A stretch of DNA of 64,000 nucleotides from Marinobacter santoriniensis NKSG1 (GCF_000347775.1 NZ_APAT01000022.1:1-64000), one strand, 5' to 3'; shown: positions 34,347 through 43,855, counted from the first letter of the stretch. Notes: generated from the sequence alone by a model not told the origin. Made by a program: numbers and translations.

Positions 34347-34826
34347 ATGATCGTTAACGAATCCGGCGGCATACCCAACCGGCTGTTTTTCCGGCTGTTC
34401 CAGACCGGCAACATCCTGCAGCGGCAGGTCCAGAACGAGATGGGCATCAGCGCGGTGCAGTGGGCGGTGCTGGGTGCCCTGTCGCGGGAAGGATTCGAAC
34501 AGGGAACGTCCTTCAACCAGTTGAAGGAGTACCTGTTTGTCAGCCGGCAAAACCTTGATGGCGTGCTGAAACGGATGGAGCGGGACGGCCACGTGGTGCG
34601 CGTGCCCGACCCGCAGGATCGTCGCGCCCGCCTGGTGGTGCTGACCGAACCGGGCCGCGCCTACTGGGATCGCCTGCAGGACACGATCACCGAGTTCTAC
34701 CGCCAGGCACTCGAGAGCATGAGCTTCGATGACAGCGTGAGTCTGCTGCACCTGCTGAAGAAACTGCAGCACGATCTCGCAGATGTATCTCTCCGTTCCG
34801 GAGCAGTGACACCATCAACGCAGTAA
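34347..34826 (+). CDS. badR: MarR-family regulator BadR
   Basis: 159-residue winged-helix regulator. The MarR core is MGISAVQWAVLGALSREG, then SFNQLKEYLFVSRQNLDGVLKRMERDGHVVRVPDPQDRRARLVVLTEPG, with the wing Asp-x-Arg. The last gene of the cluster, 11 bases after aliB. In R. palustris BadR represses the cyclohexanecarboxylate genes and responds to a ring CoA ester; the same job is inferred here. Candidate sites are the palindromes at 29708 and 29782. Confidence 0.85.
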   Translation: MIVNESGGIPNRLFFRLFQTGNILQRQVQNEMGISAVQWAVLGALSREGFEQGTSFNQLKEYLFVSRQNLDGVLKRMERDGHVVRVPDPQDRRARLVVLTEPGRAYWDRLQDTITEFYRQALESMSFDDSVSLLHLLKKLQHDLADVSLRSGAVTPSTQ

Positions 34827-34851
34827 AACCCATGCGTCAGCCCAGGCCCTG

Positions 34852-37800
34852 TCAGTCAACCTGACGGTTTTCCAGCCACTCAATGAATGACTCAGGGTTC
34901 ATCGGACGACCAAAGAAATACCCCTGAATACTGTCGATGCCCTGCTCTTCAAGAAACCGAAACTGGGCATCGGTCTCGACGCCCTCCGCCAGCACACTGA
35001 TATTCAGGCTGTGGCCAAGCGTGATGATAGCCTTGAGAATGGCCACATCAAAAACACCATCCGGAAGACCGTCGACGAATGCCTTGTCGAGTTTGAAGCA
35101 ATTCACCGGCAGATGTTTAAGATGGGCCAGAGATGAATAGCCTGTGCCGAAATCATCAATCGATAGCTGAACGCCCATCGCCCTTAATCGGTTCAGCAGA
35201 TCCACAATATCATCACCGCGCTCAAGCGCACCCTCGGTGATCTCGATTTCCAGTACATCCGCGGGGAGCCGATACATTTCCAGCAGCGCAGCCACCCGTC
35301 TGATCAGATCAGGCCCAAGCTGTTGCGGCGCAATATTCACTGCCACTCTCGGAATCGGGACTTTGTCGGCTCGCCATTGCGCCATCTGTTCCAGTGCGCG
35401 GTTCAGCACCCAGTCTCCGACGAGTTCGATCAGCCCCAATTCTTCCGCAAGAGGAATGAACTCATTGGGGGGAACCAGGCCTTTATTGGGATGACGCCAT
35501 CGGACCAGCGCCTCGACACCTATCAGCTGACCGCTATGACTGTTCACCTGGGGCTGAAAATAAAGCTGTAACTCATTTTGCTCAACGGCCCTGCGAAGCT
35601 CACTGGCAATTTCAAACTTCCGGTGCACCCGGTCCGCCAATGCCGGCTTGAAGAACTCGACGGTAGACGGGCCGCATTCTTTCGCCCGCATCAGCGCGGT
35701 GTCCGCCGCCTGTATGAGCCCCCTGATATCCATCGCGTCGTCTGGGTAAAAACTGATGCCGGCGCACGCGGAGGGAATCAACTGATGATTGGACAGCGGG
35801 AAGGGCCTGGACAAGTCAGCAAAGACGCTCCGCAAAATACCTGGGATGGCGTTTTTGTCTTTGATGTCCTCAACCAGCATGAGAAATTCGTCCGAGCCCC
35901 AACGAAAGAGAGAAGCATCGTCTGGTCGACTCTCACTCAGGCGGTTGGCGAGGGTTCTGAGAAAGTCGTCGCCGATATCATGGCCCTGGGAGTCGTTAAG
36001 CAACTTGAATCGGTCGATGTCCAGGAGTATCACCGCCAAACCTCGACCTCGGGCGTCGGAAATACCACGAGCAATCTTTTCCAGACAAAGCTGACGATTC
36101 GGCAGGCCAGTCAGGGTGTCATAATTCCGTGCAATCTGGAGGGATTCCTCTGCCTGCCTTGCCTTGGATGCATCGGAAAAGACGCCCACATAGTTCCGGA
36201 TTGTCTGGTCATGGTCACGGACCGCAGAAATCCGCCCACGGAAGGGGAAAATCTCCCCGGTTTTGCGACGATTCCAGATTTCGCCTTCCCAGTCTCCATC
36301 GCTCAAAACGCGTTCCCAAAGCGCCTGATAGAAGCTCGGCGTGTGGATTCCGGATTTCAGAAAAGACGGTTTTTGACCAAGAGCCTCCTCACTCCGGTAA
36401 CCGGTGATCTCGCAGAACGAGCGGTTGACTGAAAGGATCCTTGTATCCGCTCCGGTGATGATGACAGCTTCCGAGGTCTGATCCAGGACAGCTTCATTGG
36501 TCCCGCCAGGGTGATCGGATTCGGCCAGTTGATCCCGTCGTCTGAAGACGACCAGGATGCCATTTTGATGATGATTCAGACGCAGCGGAATGCACTTGTA
36601 CCCGACAGGCAACAATGCCCCGTCCGCCATTCGGAACTGATCGTTCGAGGTTTCCTTTTCCTGCCCGTCCCGAAGCGCCTCCAGCAGGGGACAGAGGGCC
36701 ATTGAATAGGCAACACCCTTTGAGTTTGCAGGCTTCAGCAGCTCATGGCAGTTCCTGCCAATCCAATCCTGTTCAGCCCGGTACCCCAGTATCCGGATCG
36801 CCTGTGGATTGACATAACTGATCAAACCAGCGTCGTTGACGCTGAACAGGCCATCAAGCTTGGCGTTAAGTCGCAATCCGTTCCGTTGATGAAGGTCCTC
36901 AAGCGCCATCTGGTAATTATGACGCTGGGTAATATCATGCAACGTAAGAATCAACCCTGTCGCGTCCCCTGTCTCAGAATCGGGCCGACGGATCTCAAGC
37001 TCTGCCCAGACGCATCGGCCATCATCATGAAGAAAACTCACAATCAGTTTGCCGGCTTGACTGACAGAGGATGAGACCGCACACGCCTTCCGAAAGGCCT
37101 CCGCGTCTTTCTTGTGAAGAAGCTCTTCGAAAATGACGCCTTCCAGATGCGCTACGGCACGCCCAACTATGTGCTCACAGGCGGACGACGCATACCGGAT
37201 CAAACCATTGGCGTTGAGGTGGACGATCATGGTGGAGGACAGTTCCACCAGGTTACGGAAATTCTGCTCGCGCTCTACCAACGATTGCTGGCTAACCCGT
37301 TTCATGAATGCACGGGCCAGATCGGCGGCCAACTCGACCTCCAGTCGGGTCCACGGAGCAGATTTGTTGTAGTAAGTCTGGGTCCAGCTCTCAAAAGACT
37401 GGCGGGGAGAGATTCGAAAACCGGTTTCAGTTCGATCCAGTTCCTTGTGAGGCTTACCCGCCCAGTGCCGGGTAACAGCCACTCGTCCACGGCACCACAT
37501 CACATAGTGCTCTAACGTGTGATTCAGGGGCGCCAACAGGATACCGCATGCGGTATCCGAGTACTCCCGGGCATCGGAATAGAGACTCGCCAGCTCATCC
37601 GTATGAAAGATCTGCTCCGGTTGACGCAGTCGCAAAGCAGCTTCAAGTTGTTCGATCTGGCTTATGGAGGGAGTCTGACCATAGACGTATCGGCAACCGT
37701 GGCTGACCAGAATGACGCCTGTCGCCCCCAGAATGGACATCAACTCGGTGGCGGTGTTTATCGACAAATCTGCAAATTGGGTGAACGCTGTACCACGTAA

Positions 37801-38817
37801 AAACCGATTTACCCGGTCCCTGCGTTTTTCTTCGTCATTACGCTGAAGATCAGACAATTTGATCGAAATGGTCTTTCCAATCAGCTCGTAGAGCTCTCGC
37901 TCTCGCAAGGTAACGTGCTTGGGTGTGTGATGGTGGCAGGCCAGCATGCCCCATAGCTTCCCGTTCTGGATCAGCGAAATGGTCAGTGTTGCCGCTACCC
38001 TCATGTTCCGTAGATATTCCAGGTGGACAGGTGACAACGACCGGTAAGAGGAGAAGGTCAGATCCAGAGGAACACTCACTGCGCGTTCGTCTGCAGGATC
38101 AATCACAGAGGGCGAAGCGTTCACGTCGGCAATGACCCGAGTGAGGTTTCGGGTGTAAAGCGCCCTGGCCTGAGAGGGAATATCAGAGGCCGGAAACCGA
38201 TTACCCAGGTAGCTTCCGGCCAGCTCGGAACGGCTCTCAGCAATCACTTCACCATCCCAGTTACTGTCGAACTGGTACATCATCACCCGGTCATAGCCGG
38301 TTGCCGCGCGAACCAGCTCGACGACCTGTGTGGTGTAGTTCCCCAGATCCCGTTCCGCATCCAGCTGCCATAGGAGATCACGGGTAGGCACGAATATCTG
38401 ATCGAACAGCTCGCTCTGGTCAGGGGCGTCGACTTCAACTTCCAGAAGCCAGTATGGGTCGTTGAACGAGACGGCGGCATCATGAACCCGAACCTCTCCA
38501 GCTCGGATGATCCTAACCTTCGCCAGGGCAAAGGAACGCCAATCGCCAAGGCCTTTTAATGAGCGAATCTGCTCGACATCCGACGACTCAAGGAAGCTGT
38601 CCAGGGAAGCCCCCAGTATTGATTGCTGAGGTAATCCAAAGAAAGCAGCCGCGTTGTCGCTGCAGAAGCGGATGACAAAATCCCGGTCAAGCGCCAGCAA
38701 AACCCCTTGTGGCTGGATTGAACCTACCTGGTGAATGGGTTCCCGTTCGCACTGTTTGAGCGCCTCCTGAATGAGTGCTTCCTTTGCTGCGTCGGGAATA
38801 TCAGGAGACGTGGACAT
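34852..38817 (-). CDS. bphP: Bacteriophytochrome with PAS, GGDEF and EAL domains
   Basis: 1321-residue red/far-red light receptor linked to c-di-GMP turnover. The photosensory core has biliverdin-attachment Cys23 (KQCEREPIHQVGSIQPQG), PAS2, GAF with FPASDIPSQARALYTRN and YRSLSPVHLEYLRNM, and PHY to about residue 500. Two or three PAS domains follow, then GGDEF near 895-1065 with the degenerate GSDEF, and EAL near 1075-1315 with EALVRW, DDFGTGYSSL and KLDKAFV. The EAL side looks catalytically intact. ATG 38817 has GAGG upstream; a 24-base longer frame would need a TTG. It overlaps the heme oxygenase gene by 17 bases, so chromophore supply and receptor are coupled. Confidence 0.95.
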   Translation of the reverse strand: MSTSPDIPDAAKEALIQEALKQCEREPIHQVGSIQPQGVLLALDRDFVIRFCSDNAAAFFGLPQQSILGASLDSFLESSDVEQIRSLKGLGDWRSFALAKVRIIRAGEVRVHDAAVSFNDPYWLLEVEVDAPDQSELFDQIFVPTRDLLWQLDAERDLGNYTTQVVELVRAATGYDRVMMYQFDSNWDGEVIAESRSELAGSYLGNRFPASDIPSQARALYTRNLTRVIADVNASPSVIDPADERAVSVPLDLTFSSYRSLSPVHLEYLRNMRVAATLTISLIQNGKLWGMLACHHHTPKHVTLRERELYELIGKTISIKLSDLQRNDEEKRRDRVNRFLRGTAFTQFADLSINTATELMSILGATGVILVSHGCRYVYGQTPSISQIEQLEAALRLRQPEQIFHTDELASLYSDAREYSDTACGILLAPLNHTLEHYVMWCRGRVAVTRHWAGKPHKELDRTETGFRISPRQSFESWTQTYYNKSAPWTRLEVELAADLARAFMKRVSQQSLVEREQNFRNLVELSSTMIVHLNANGLIRYASSACEHIVGRAVAHLEGVIFEELLHKKDAEAFRKACAVSSSVSQAGKLIVSFLHDDGRCVWAELEIRRPDSETGDATGLILTLHDITQRHNYQMALEDLHQRNGLRLNAKLDGLFSVNDAGLISYVNPQAIRILGYRAEQDWIGRNCHELLKPANSKGVAYSMALCPLLEALRDGQEKETSNDQFRMADGALLPVGYKCIPLRLNHHQNGILVVFRRRDQLAESDHPGGTNEAVLDQTSEAVIITGADTRILSVNRSFCEITGYRSEEALGQKPSFLKSGIHTPSFYQALWERVLSDGDWEGEIWNRRKTGEIFPFRGRISAVRDHDQTIRNYVGVFSDASKARQAEESLQIARNYDTLTGLPNRQLCLEKIARGISDARGRGLAVILLDIDRFKLLNDSQGHDIGDDFLRTLANRLSESRPDDASLFRWGSDEFLMLVEDIKDKNAIPGILRSVFADLSRPFPLSNHQLIPSACAGISFYPDDAMDIRGLIQAADTALMRAKECGPSTVEFFKPALADRVHRKFEIASELRRAVEQNELQLYFQPQVNSHSGQLIGVEALVRWRHPNKGLVPPNEFIPLAEELGLIELVGDWVLNRALEQMAQWRADKVPIPRVAVNIAPQQLGPDLIRRVAALLEMYRLPADVLEIEITEGALERGDDIVDLLNRLRAMGVQLSIDDFGTGYSSLAHLKHLPVNCFKLDKAFVDGLPDGVFDVAILKAIITLGHSLNISVLAEGVETDAQFRFLEEQGIDSIQGYFFGRPMNPESFIEWLENRQVD

Positions 38818-39415
38818 CAAGAAATGCCTCAAGCGATTCAAAAAGGTATCGGGCGTAGCGACAGGCCTGGAGCCTGGTTTCGGGCGTTGTTAGAGACGCC
38901 TCTGCAAACTCAATGAAAGCACTCCAGAAACTTTCGGTATCATCGCCATAGCCATGGAAAAACCGAGCGCCGTGATCGGGAGTGAGTCCAAGATTGCGGC
39001 GAAGATGCTTACTGATTACCTGTCCGCCGAGGGTGGAACCTTCAAGGGGATACATCATCCCTACAATCTCGCTCAGGCTGTTCGGTGAAGCCAAAACAAT
39101 TGCAAAACGCCCTCTGTCATGAGCTTGGGGGCATACACCAAAGCTTGCCAGATCCTGAGCCAGCCAATCCGTTTTATACCGCAGGGTATAGTCAAAGTTC
39201 GCTAAGCCTTCTGCGAGACTGCGCTTGATCATAGCTTCCGCGATACGGTAATAGCGCCAGTAAGCGAGCAAAATAAGGGTGTAATGCTCCTGGTCGAGAG
39301 AGGCTCGAGTAATGTTTTTAAGGAGTGGGTGTCGGTTGAGCCGGACATGAGCGTCGTGGGTCGTGGCTCTCAGTTGCTGCCGAAGGGAAGAGGATTGCAT
39401 TTTAAGTGTCGTCAT
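38801..39415 (-). CDS. bphO: Biliverdin-producing heme oxygenase BphO
   Basis: 204-residue heme oxygenase that opens heme to biliverdin, the chromophore of the adjacent bacteriophytochrome. The N-terminal LRQQLRATTHDAHVRLNRHPLL contains the likely proximal His. YPLEGSTLGGQVISKHL is the distal-helix motif of the family. Length is typical of bacterial BphO. An ANR/FNR box lies about 150 bp upstream. Its end overlaps the bphP start, suggesting a two-gene operon. Confidence 0.93.
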   Translation of the reverse strand: MTTLKMQSSSLRQQLRATTHDAHVRLNRHPLLKNITRASLDQEHYTLILLAYWRYYRIAEAMIKRSLAEGLANFDYTLRYKTDWLAQDLASFGVCPQAHDRGRFAIVLASPNSLSEIVGMMYPLEGSTLGGQVISKHLRRNLGLTPDHGARFFHGYGDDTESFWSAFIEFAEASLTTPETRLQACRYARYLFESLEAFLDVHVS

Positions 39416-39563
39416 TCACGCCCAGCCGTTTCACTACCTGCGTCCTGCAGAAGAATACCGCCCGTTTCAGGCCGCTGTCATGACGTCTGAGAGGTAAAAT
39501 GCGGGATCCGGATCATCCCTATGATGTGGGTCAAACAGGTGTAATATGGCCGTAAAATTTTTA

Positions 39564-39577
39564 TTGATTATTATCAA
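39564..39577. promoter_or_regulatory. ANR/FNR box
   Basis: TTGAT-N4-ATCAA is a perfect match to the FNR/ANR consensus. It lies about 150 bp upstream of bphO and just past the end of the 39620-40384 gene. It suggests oxygen-dependent control of bphO-bphP. The remainder of 39416-39619 holds no gene. Confidence 0.65.
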
Positions 39578-39619
39578 CTTGGGTCGGTATGCGCATCTAT
39601 TGAATACACATCATGATGG

Positions 39620-40384
39620 TCAGGTGCGTCGTTGAATTTCGGCAATTTTCTTATGCAATAGCTGATTCAGCTCTTCTAGTCGGAGAATGCGCTCATTCTT
39701 TCGACTCTTCTCCCACTCATAACGCTCCACCAGCCGGTCGATCTCATCCGCCAGATCCGAGACCTCATCCGAGAAGGGTTCGGTAATCCGCGCGGACGCT
39801 TCCCCGGCGACGGCACGCTGGACGACGCGTCTCATACCTGACAGACGGCGGACCAGGTAATATCCGGCGGCAATCGAAAAGAGCGCGGCGGTGAGAACCT
39901 CAACGATCGCAATCATCAGGCTTCTATCCTTCAGCGTTGAAATGCCCAGCTTCTGTTTCCGCACGTCCAGTCCAATCTCCACGCTGCCATAGACGGTTCC
40001 AGCCTTGACGATGTCCGCCCGGGCCATGTAGATATTCGGCAACTCCTTGAGGGCGGAGGTTTCCTCGAACGGCAGCATCAACGCCTCACGGTTACCACCT
40101 TCCGCCAGCAATCGACCTTCATAGTCCACCACTCGGGCGAAGGCGGTGCCCGGCGTGAGAGCGGCCGCATTCACAAACGATTTCAGGGACCCGAGATCCA
40201 GCGACAGCACATCGTCTGCTGAGGTCGAGGCAAAGATTCTGGCGATGGATTGCGCCCGGCGATCCACCTCTTCGCGGGTAGAACTGTGAATGAAGTGGAA
40301 TACCGAATACAGCAGAACCACCAGCATGACGACCTCGATGACCCCAATACCGATCACGGCCTGGGTCCGCAGGGATAACTTCAC
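39620..40384 (-). CDS. HAMP-domain membrane protein without output domain
   Basis: 254 residues. A transmembrane segment (AVIGIGVIEVVMLVVLLYSVFHFI), a periplasmic region of about 110 residues (a CHASE/sCACHE-like sensor), a second membrane segment (SLMIAIVEVLTAALFSIAAGYYLV), a HAMP-like linker (RRVVQRAVAGEASARITEPFSDEVSDLADEIDRLVERYE) and a C-terminal coiled coil. No kinase, GGDEF or other output follows. It overlaps the upstream binding-protein gene by four bases, so it likely works with that operon as a signalling relay; this is inference. Confidence 0.75.
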   Translation of the reverse strand: MKLSLRTQAVIGIGVIEVVMLVVLLYSVFHFIHSSTREEVDRRAQSIARIFASTSADDVLSLDLGSLKSFVNAAALTPGTAFARVVDYEGRLLAEGGNREALMLPFEETSALKELPNIYMARADIVKAGTVYGSVEIGLDVRKQKLGISTLKDRSLMIAIVEVLTAALFSIAAGYYLVRRLSGMRRVVQRAVAGEASARITEPFSDEVSDLADEIDRLVERYEWEKSRKNERILRLEELNQLLHKKIAEIQRRT

Positions 40385-41226
40385 GGCGCACCCGATGTCT
40401 TTATGAAATCCAGGCCCAACTGACGGACATCGTTCCAGTCGCTGTCAGCGGCGCGTACAAGTGGTTTGAGATGGGCTCGATCCAACAATGACCGGCCTTC
40501 GTCGGTGTCCGCCAGGTTCACGAGCAAGGATTGCACCGTCTGCATCAGCACCGGGTCCATGTCCGGGTGAACCGCGAAGGCATGAGGGGTATACCCCGGA
40601 GAGCGCCAGAGCACCCGGACGCCATCCAGTCTCTCCCGCATGGCAATAGCAAGGGTTCGCTCCACGCCACCGCCTGCCCCGGCAAAGCCTCGCTGTACAT
40701 TCAGATAGACCGACTCGTGAGAGCCGACGAAACGCGGCTGGTAGCTCACACCCAGTCGCTCCAGCTCGGCCCGAACCAGGATGGTCGCCGCAAATGCCGC
40801 CGGCGCGGGAAACGCCACCGTCATTCCGTCCAGATCTTCGAGATCTTCCGCAGGCGCGCTTTCCGGCACTACCACGATTCCGCGAATCTGTTTGCCGCCT
40901 TCTTTGGCGATCGCCTGATAGCCCGGCGTGTTGCTGAATACCACATAGTGATATGGATTCATGTACGCGATGTCGTATTCACCGGCCAATACCCGTTTTT
41001 CGAACGTTGGTATGTCCGGCGCCGTCATAAAGCGAACCGGCCTGTTGAGCCTGGTCGACAGGTACCTCATCAGGGGTGTCCACTGATCGGCAAGCCGGCT
41101 GGAGGATTCCTGGGGCACGATACCGAACGTCAGGGATTCCGATCTGGACCAGGCCGGCGCGGCGATCAGCATCAATGACAGTGCAATCAGCAGAAAGCGG
41201 AAACGCATAACAGATTCTCGTGTCAT
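40381..41226 (-). CDS. PhnD-like periplasmic binding protein
   Basis: 281 residues with a signal peptide (FRFLLIALSLMLIAAPAWS). The mature protein is like the PhnD/phosphate-phosphite-phosphonate binding family: LTFGIVPQESSSRLADQWTPLMRYLSTRLNRPVRF and ERVLAGEYDIAYMNPYHYVV. No ABC permease or ATPase is nearby; the partners are HAMP and GGDEF-EAL proteins, so it probably acts as a sensor ligand-binding unit. The ATG at 41226 overlaps the upstream stop; an internal Met at 41208 is also possible. Confidence 0.8.
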   Translation of the reverse strand: MTRESVMRFRFLLIALSLMLIAAPAWSRSESLTFGIVPQESSSRLADQWTPLMRYLSTRLNRPVRFMTAPDIPTFEKRVLAGEYDIAYMNPYHYVVFSNTPGYQAIAKEGGKQIRGIVVVPESAPAEDLEDLDGMTVAFPAPAAFAATILVRAELERLGVSYQPRFVGSHESVYLNVQRGFAGAGGGVERTLAIAMRERLDGVRVLWRSPGYTPHAFAVHPDMDPVLMQTVQSLLVNLADTDEGRSLLDRAHLKPLVRAADSDWNDVRQLGLDFIKTSGAP

Positions 41227-43169
41227 TGAAGCTCGACCACCGGCGTCCGCCTGTCCACCGCCGTGGGATACCGGGTGGTTTCGGTCATCAGAAGCGCCAT
41301 GTAATCATTGAAAGTCATGGGGCGATGGGCGTGATACCCCTGGATCAATACGCCCCCGAGTTGCTCGACCAGTTGCCATTGCGCTTCGTTCTCGACCCCT
41401 TCAATCACGCTTTTCATGTAGGCCTGTTCGGACATCGCGATGATGGACCCGAGGAATCGGCATTTGTCGGGATCATCTTCGATACCATCAACAAAGCAGC
41501 GATCAATCTTCAGGCGATCCACCTGCAACTCCCGCACATATTCCAGTGAGGAATGCCCGGTACCGAAATCATCGAGGGCAAATTCCAGGCCGAGGCCATG
41601 AAGACGCTCGATCAGCTCGTTGATGATCGCAAACTCCAGCGCGGCATTGTCTTCCGTGATTTCAAGACACAGTGCCGAGGCAGGCAGTCCCTCGTCGATC
41701 AGACAGGTCTGGACGTCCTCCACCAGACGTTCTGTCAGCATGGACGGATTGAGGTTGATGGACAGATTGCCCCGGAATCCAAGGTTCCGGTACAGGGGGC
41801 CGGTCTCCAGCGCCACCTGACGGAACAACCACCGTCCCAGATCGCCACCCAGTCCGAACCGTTCACAGATATCCACGACGCGGTTCGGTGGCACGAAGCC
41901 AAGACTGTCGTCCCGGCACCGGAGCAGTACCTCGGCACCGGTGACAAGGTGGCGATCATCGGCCCGCACAATCGGCTGATAGACCAGATGCAGACGCAGC
42001 GAAGTCGGTTCATCATTGAAAAAGCGCACCAACCCGCTGTGAATCTGCCGTTCCTCGGCAATCCGACGACGCAGGGTTTCGTCGTTGATAAAGTAACTCT
42101 GGCCGTCCAACTCCGCCTGTGCCAGGGCACGATGCGCTTGCTGGTATCGGACGTTCCAGTCCTCACTGCCGCTATCAGTTCCCGGATCCGCGCCAAAGAT
42201 TGCGGAAACACGAACCACCGAGTCCCGGGTTCGCCAGTCAAAGCTGGCGGCCCTGGCCAACCGTTCCAGCGTGCCGCAGAGCTTTTCTCCGTGCCGGGCC
42301 GACAGGATCACCACGTACTCGCTCTGGGTGAGGTGGATCAGCTCGTCACCGGTTCGAAGTTGTTTGCCCAGTTTATTGGCAAAGAGCGCGGCCAGTTCGT
42401 TCGCACCATCGTTGCCATAGTCAGTCCGGACCAGGGAGAATTCCCGGATCTCACAGGTGATGAACGCGCGGGCGGCGTGGATCCGCTTGACGGATCTCAG
42501 ATAGTTGACGTTGCGTAAGCCGGTCACCGGGTCAGTCCGGGACTGTTTACGCAGGAACATGACCGCGAGACCCATATAGAGAAAAATCGCGGCCAGTGCG
42601 GCCAGGGTCAGGACACGCAGGTTGGCAAGGCGGTCCCGGGACGCCTCGACGTCCGCCATAAGCCGGCCGGTCTCATCACCGACAAAGTTGTCGACCACCA
42701 ACTGCTGGATAGCGGCCTTCTGTGTATTCCAGCGGCTCTCGACCGATGCCCAATCGGCGTCGTGGGCAGCCAGCCGATCGCTGATCGGTACTTCAAGGGA
42801 CCGCAGTTCCCGGAACAGTCGGGTCAATCGCTCCTGATTGTCCTGATTGCGGCGGGTTGGCAGCGCTTCCTTGCTGTTGATCAGATAGTCGTACCGGCTC
42901 CAAAGCACATCGTAACGAAGCTGCAGCTCCTCCGCATCGCCGACGCCCCGGGCCATCAGCGCGACTTCCCGATCAAACGCGCTGGCCTCGTTACCGAGCT
43001 GTGCAAGGTTCCAGGAAGCCATACGCAGTGCGCCAAGCGAAACGGACTGCAGCTTCCGATCCTGAAAATAGGTGTAGAAGCTGGCAACCAGCAGGCCCAG
43101 CACGATGACAAACAGGAAAACGACGGTTGCGCGGGAGAACAGCCGCTGCAGCACCGATCCGCCACTCAC
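41223..43169 (-). CDS. Membrane GGDEF-EAL protein, probable c-di-GMP phosphodiesterase
   Basis: 648 residues. Two membrane segments near the N-terminus (TVVFLFVIVLGLLVASFYTYF and VLTLAALAAIFLYMGLAVMFL) flank a helical periplasmic domain. A GGDEF domain follows whose signature site reads SARHGEK, so it is degenerate and probably regulatory. The EAL domain (about residues 385-635) has EVLLRC, the SINLNPSML Asn, EITED, DDFGTGHSSLEYV and KIDRCFV, so phosphodiesterase activity is likely. GTG start two bases after the upstream stop. Fused by overlap to the PhnD-like gene downstream. Confidence 0.9.
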   Translation of the reverse strand: MSGGSVLQRLFSRATVVFLFVIVLGLLVASFYTYFQDRKLQSVSLGALRMASWNLAQLGNEASAFDREVALMARGVGDAEELQLRYDVLWSRYDYLINSKEALPTRRNQDNQERLTRLFRELRSLEVPISDRLAAHDADWASVESRWNTQKAAIQQLVVDNFVGDETGRLMADVEASRDRLANLRVLTLAALAAIFLYMGLAVMFLRKQSRTDPVTGLRNVNYLRSVKRIHAARAFITCEIREFSLVRTDYGNDGANELAALFANKLGKQLRTGDELIHLTQSEYVVILSARHGEKLCGTLERLARAASFDWRTRDSVVRVSAIFGADPGTDSGSEDWNVRYQQAHRALAQAELDGQSYFINDETLRRRIAEERQIHSGLVRFFNDEPTSLRLHLVYQPIVRADDRHLVTGAEVLLRCRDDSLGFVPPNRVVDICERFGLGGDLGRWLFRQVALETGPLYRNLGFRGNLSINLNPSMLTERLVEDVQTCLIDEGLPASALCLEITEDNAALEFAIINELIERLHGLGLEFALDDFGTGHSSLEYVRELQVDRLKIDRCFVDGIEDDPDKCRFLGSIIAMSEQAYMKSVIEGVENEAQWQLVEQLGGVLIQGYHAHRPMTFNDYMALLMTETTRYPTAVDRRTPVVELQ

Positions 43170-43171
43170 GT

Positions 43172-43630
43172 TTACTGGAGCCCGATGCGGTTCAACTGCC
43201 AGACCATGAAGCGGTGGTATTCCTCGGAATCCAGCTCCGGGCGATCACTGAGCGGCAGCATTACCCAGAACGGCCCGCGGTTGCGCACTGACATGGGCTT
43301 TCCATTCATCCGGGTGGCCACAATGGCATCGAGACCCATAACCTCGTCCAGGTCGGCATCCACCTGATAGTCGTTGAGCGCCTGGAATGTAATACGACTC
43401 TGACCGGAGAGTCCGGCACTCTCCAATACCCGCTTGAGCGACGGCCCGGAAAATTCAGCCGTCCCCTCGTAGTAGGGGCTGGTGGTTGTAATCGTGGTCT
43501 GCGGAAAGGCCTCCAACTGATTCCGATCCAGGACAACGGTATCTGCGTCCGTTGTGATCGTCAGCTTTGGCGCGGCCTGCAGGGCCATCGCGAAGGTCGC
43601 AAGGAACGCAGTAAAAATCAGTCTCAGCAC
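43172..43630 (-). CDS. Small exported molybdopterin-oxidoreductase-like protein
   Basis: 152 residues from a GTG with GAGG upstream; a longer frame to 43750 lacks signals. An export sequence (LIFTAFLATFAMALQA) is followed by a short domain like the sulfite-oxidase Mo-pterin fold: TTTSPYYEGTAEFSGPSLKRVLESAGLSG and VATRMNGKPMSVRNRGPFWVMLPLSD. The key cofactor Cys of true enzymes is not seen, so it may be a ligand-binding relative. First gene of the four-gene module that ends at 39620; stop is followed at once by the GGDEF-EAL start. Confidence 0.7.
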   Translation of the reverse strand: MLRLIFTAFLATFAMALQAAPKLTITTDADTVVLDRNQLEAFPQTTITTTSPYYEGTAEFSGPSLKRVLESAGLSGQSRITFQALNDYQVDADLDEVMGLDAIVATRMNGKPMSVRNRGPFWVMLPLSDRPELDSEEYHRFMVWQLNRIGLQ

Positions 43631-43855
43631 GAAAAAATCGCCTCTGTCGTAGGGCTGTATAAAAAATCCGCGACATAATATCGGAGAGGCAAAATTCAGC
43701 ACCAGATCGGCTTTGTATCTTTGCGCAATCAGAATGTGAAACGGCGACAAATTCAGATTATTGGATATTTTCTGTTATTTAAAACAGATAGATAAAGACC
43801 ATCTGAGGCGCTCCGAACCAAGCTAGGTAATTGCCGAAGGGCAACATCGGGACGC

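Noticed and set aside
43831-43844. Small hairpin TTGCC/GGCAA after pxpC as a terminator
   Set aside because: Stem is only five pairs and no T-tract follows.
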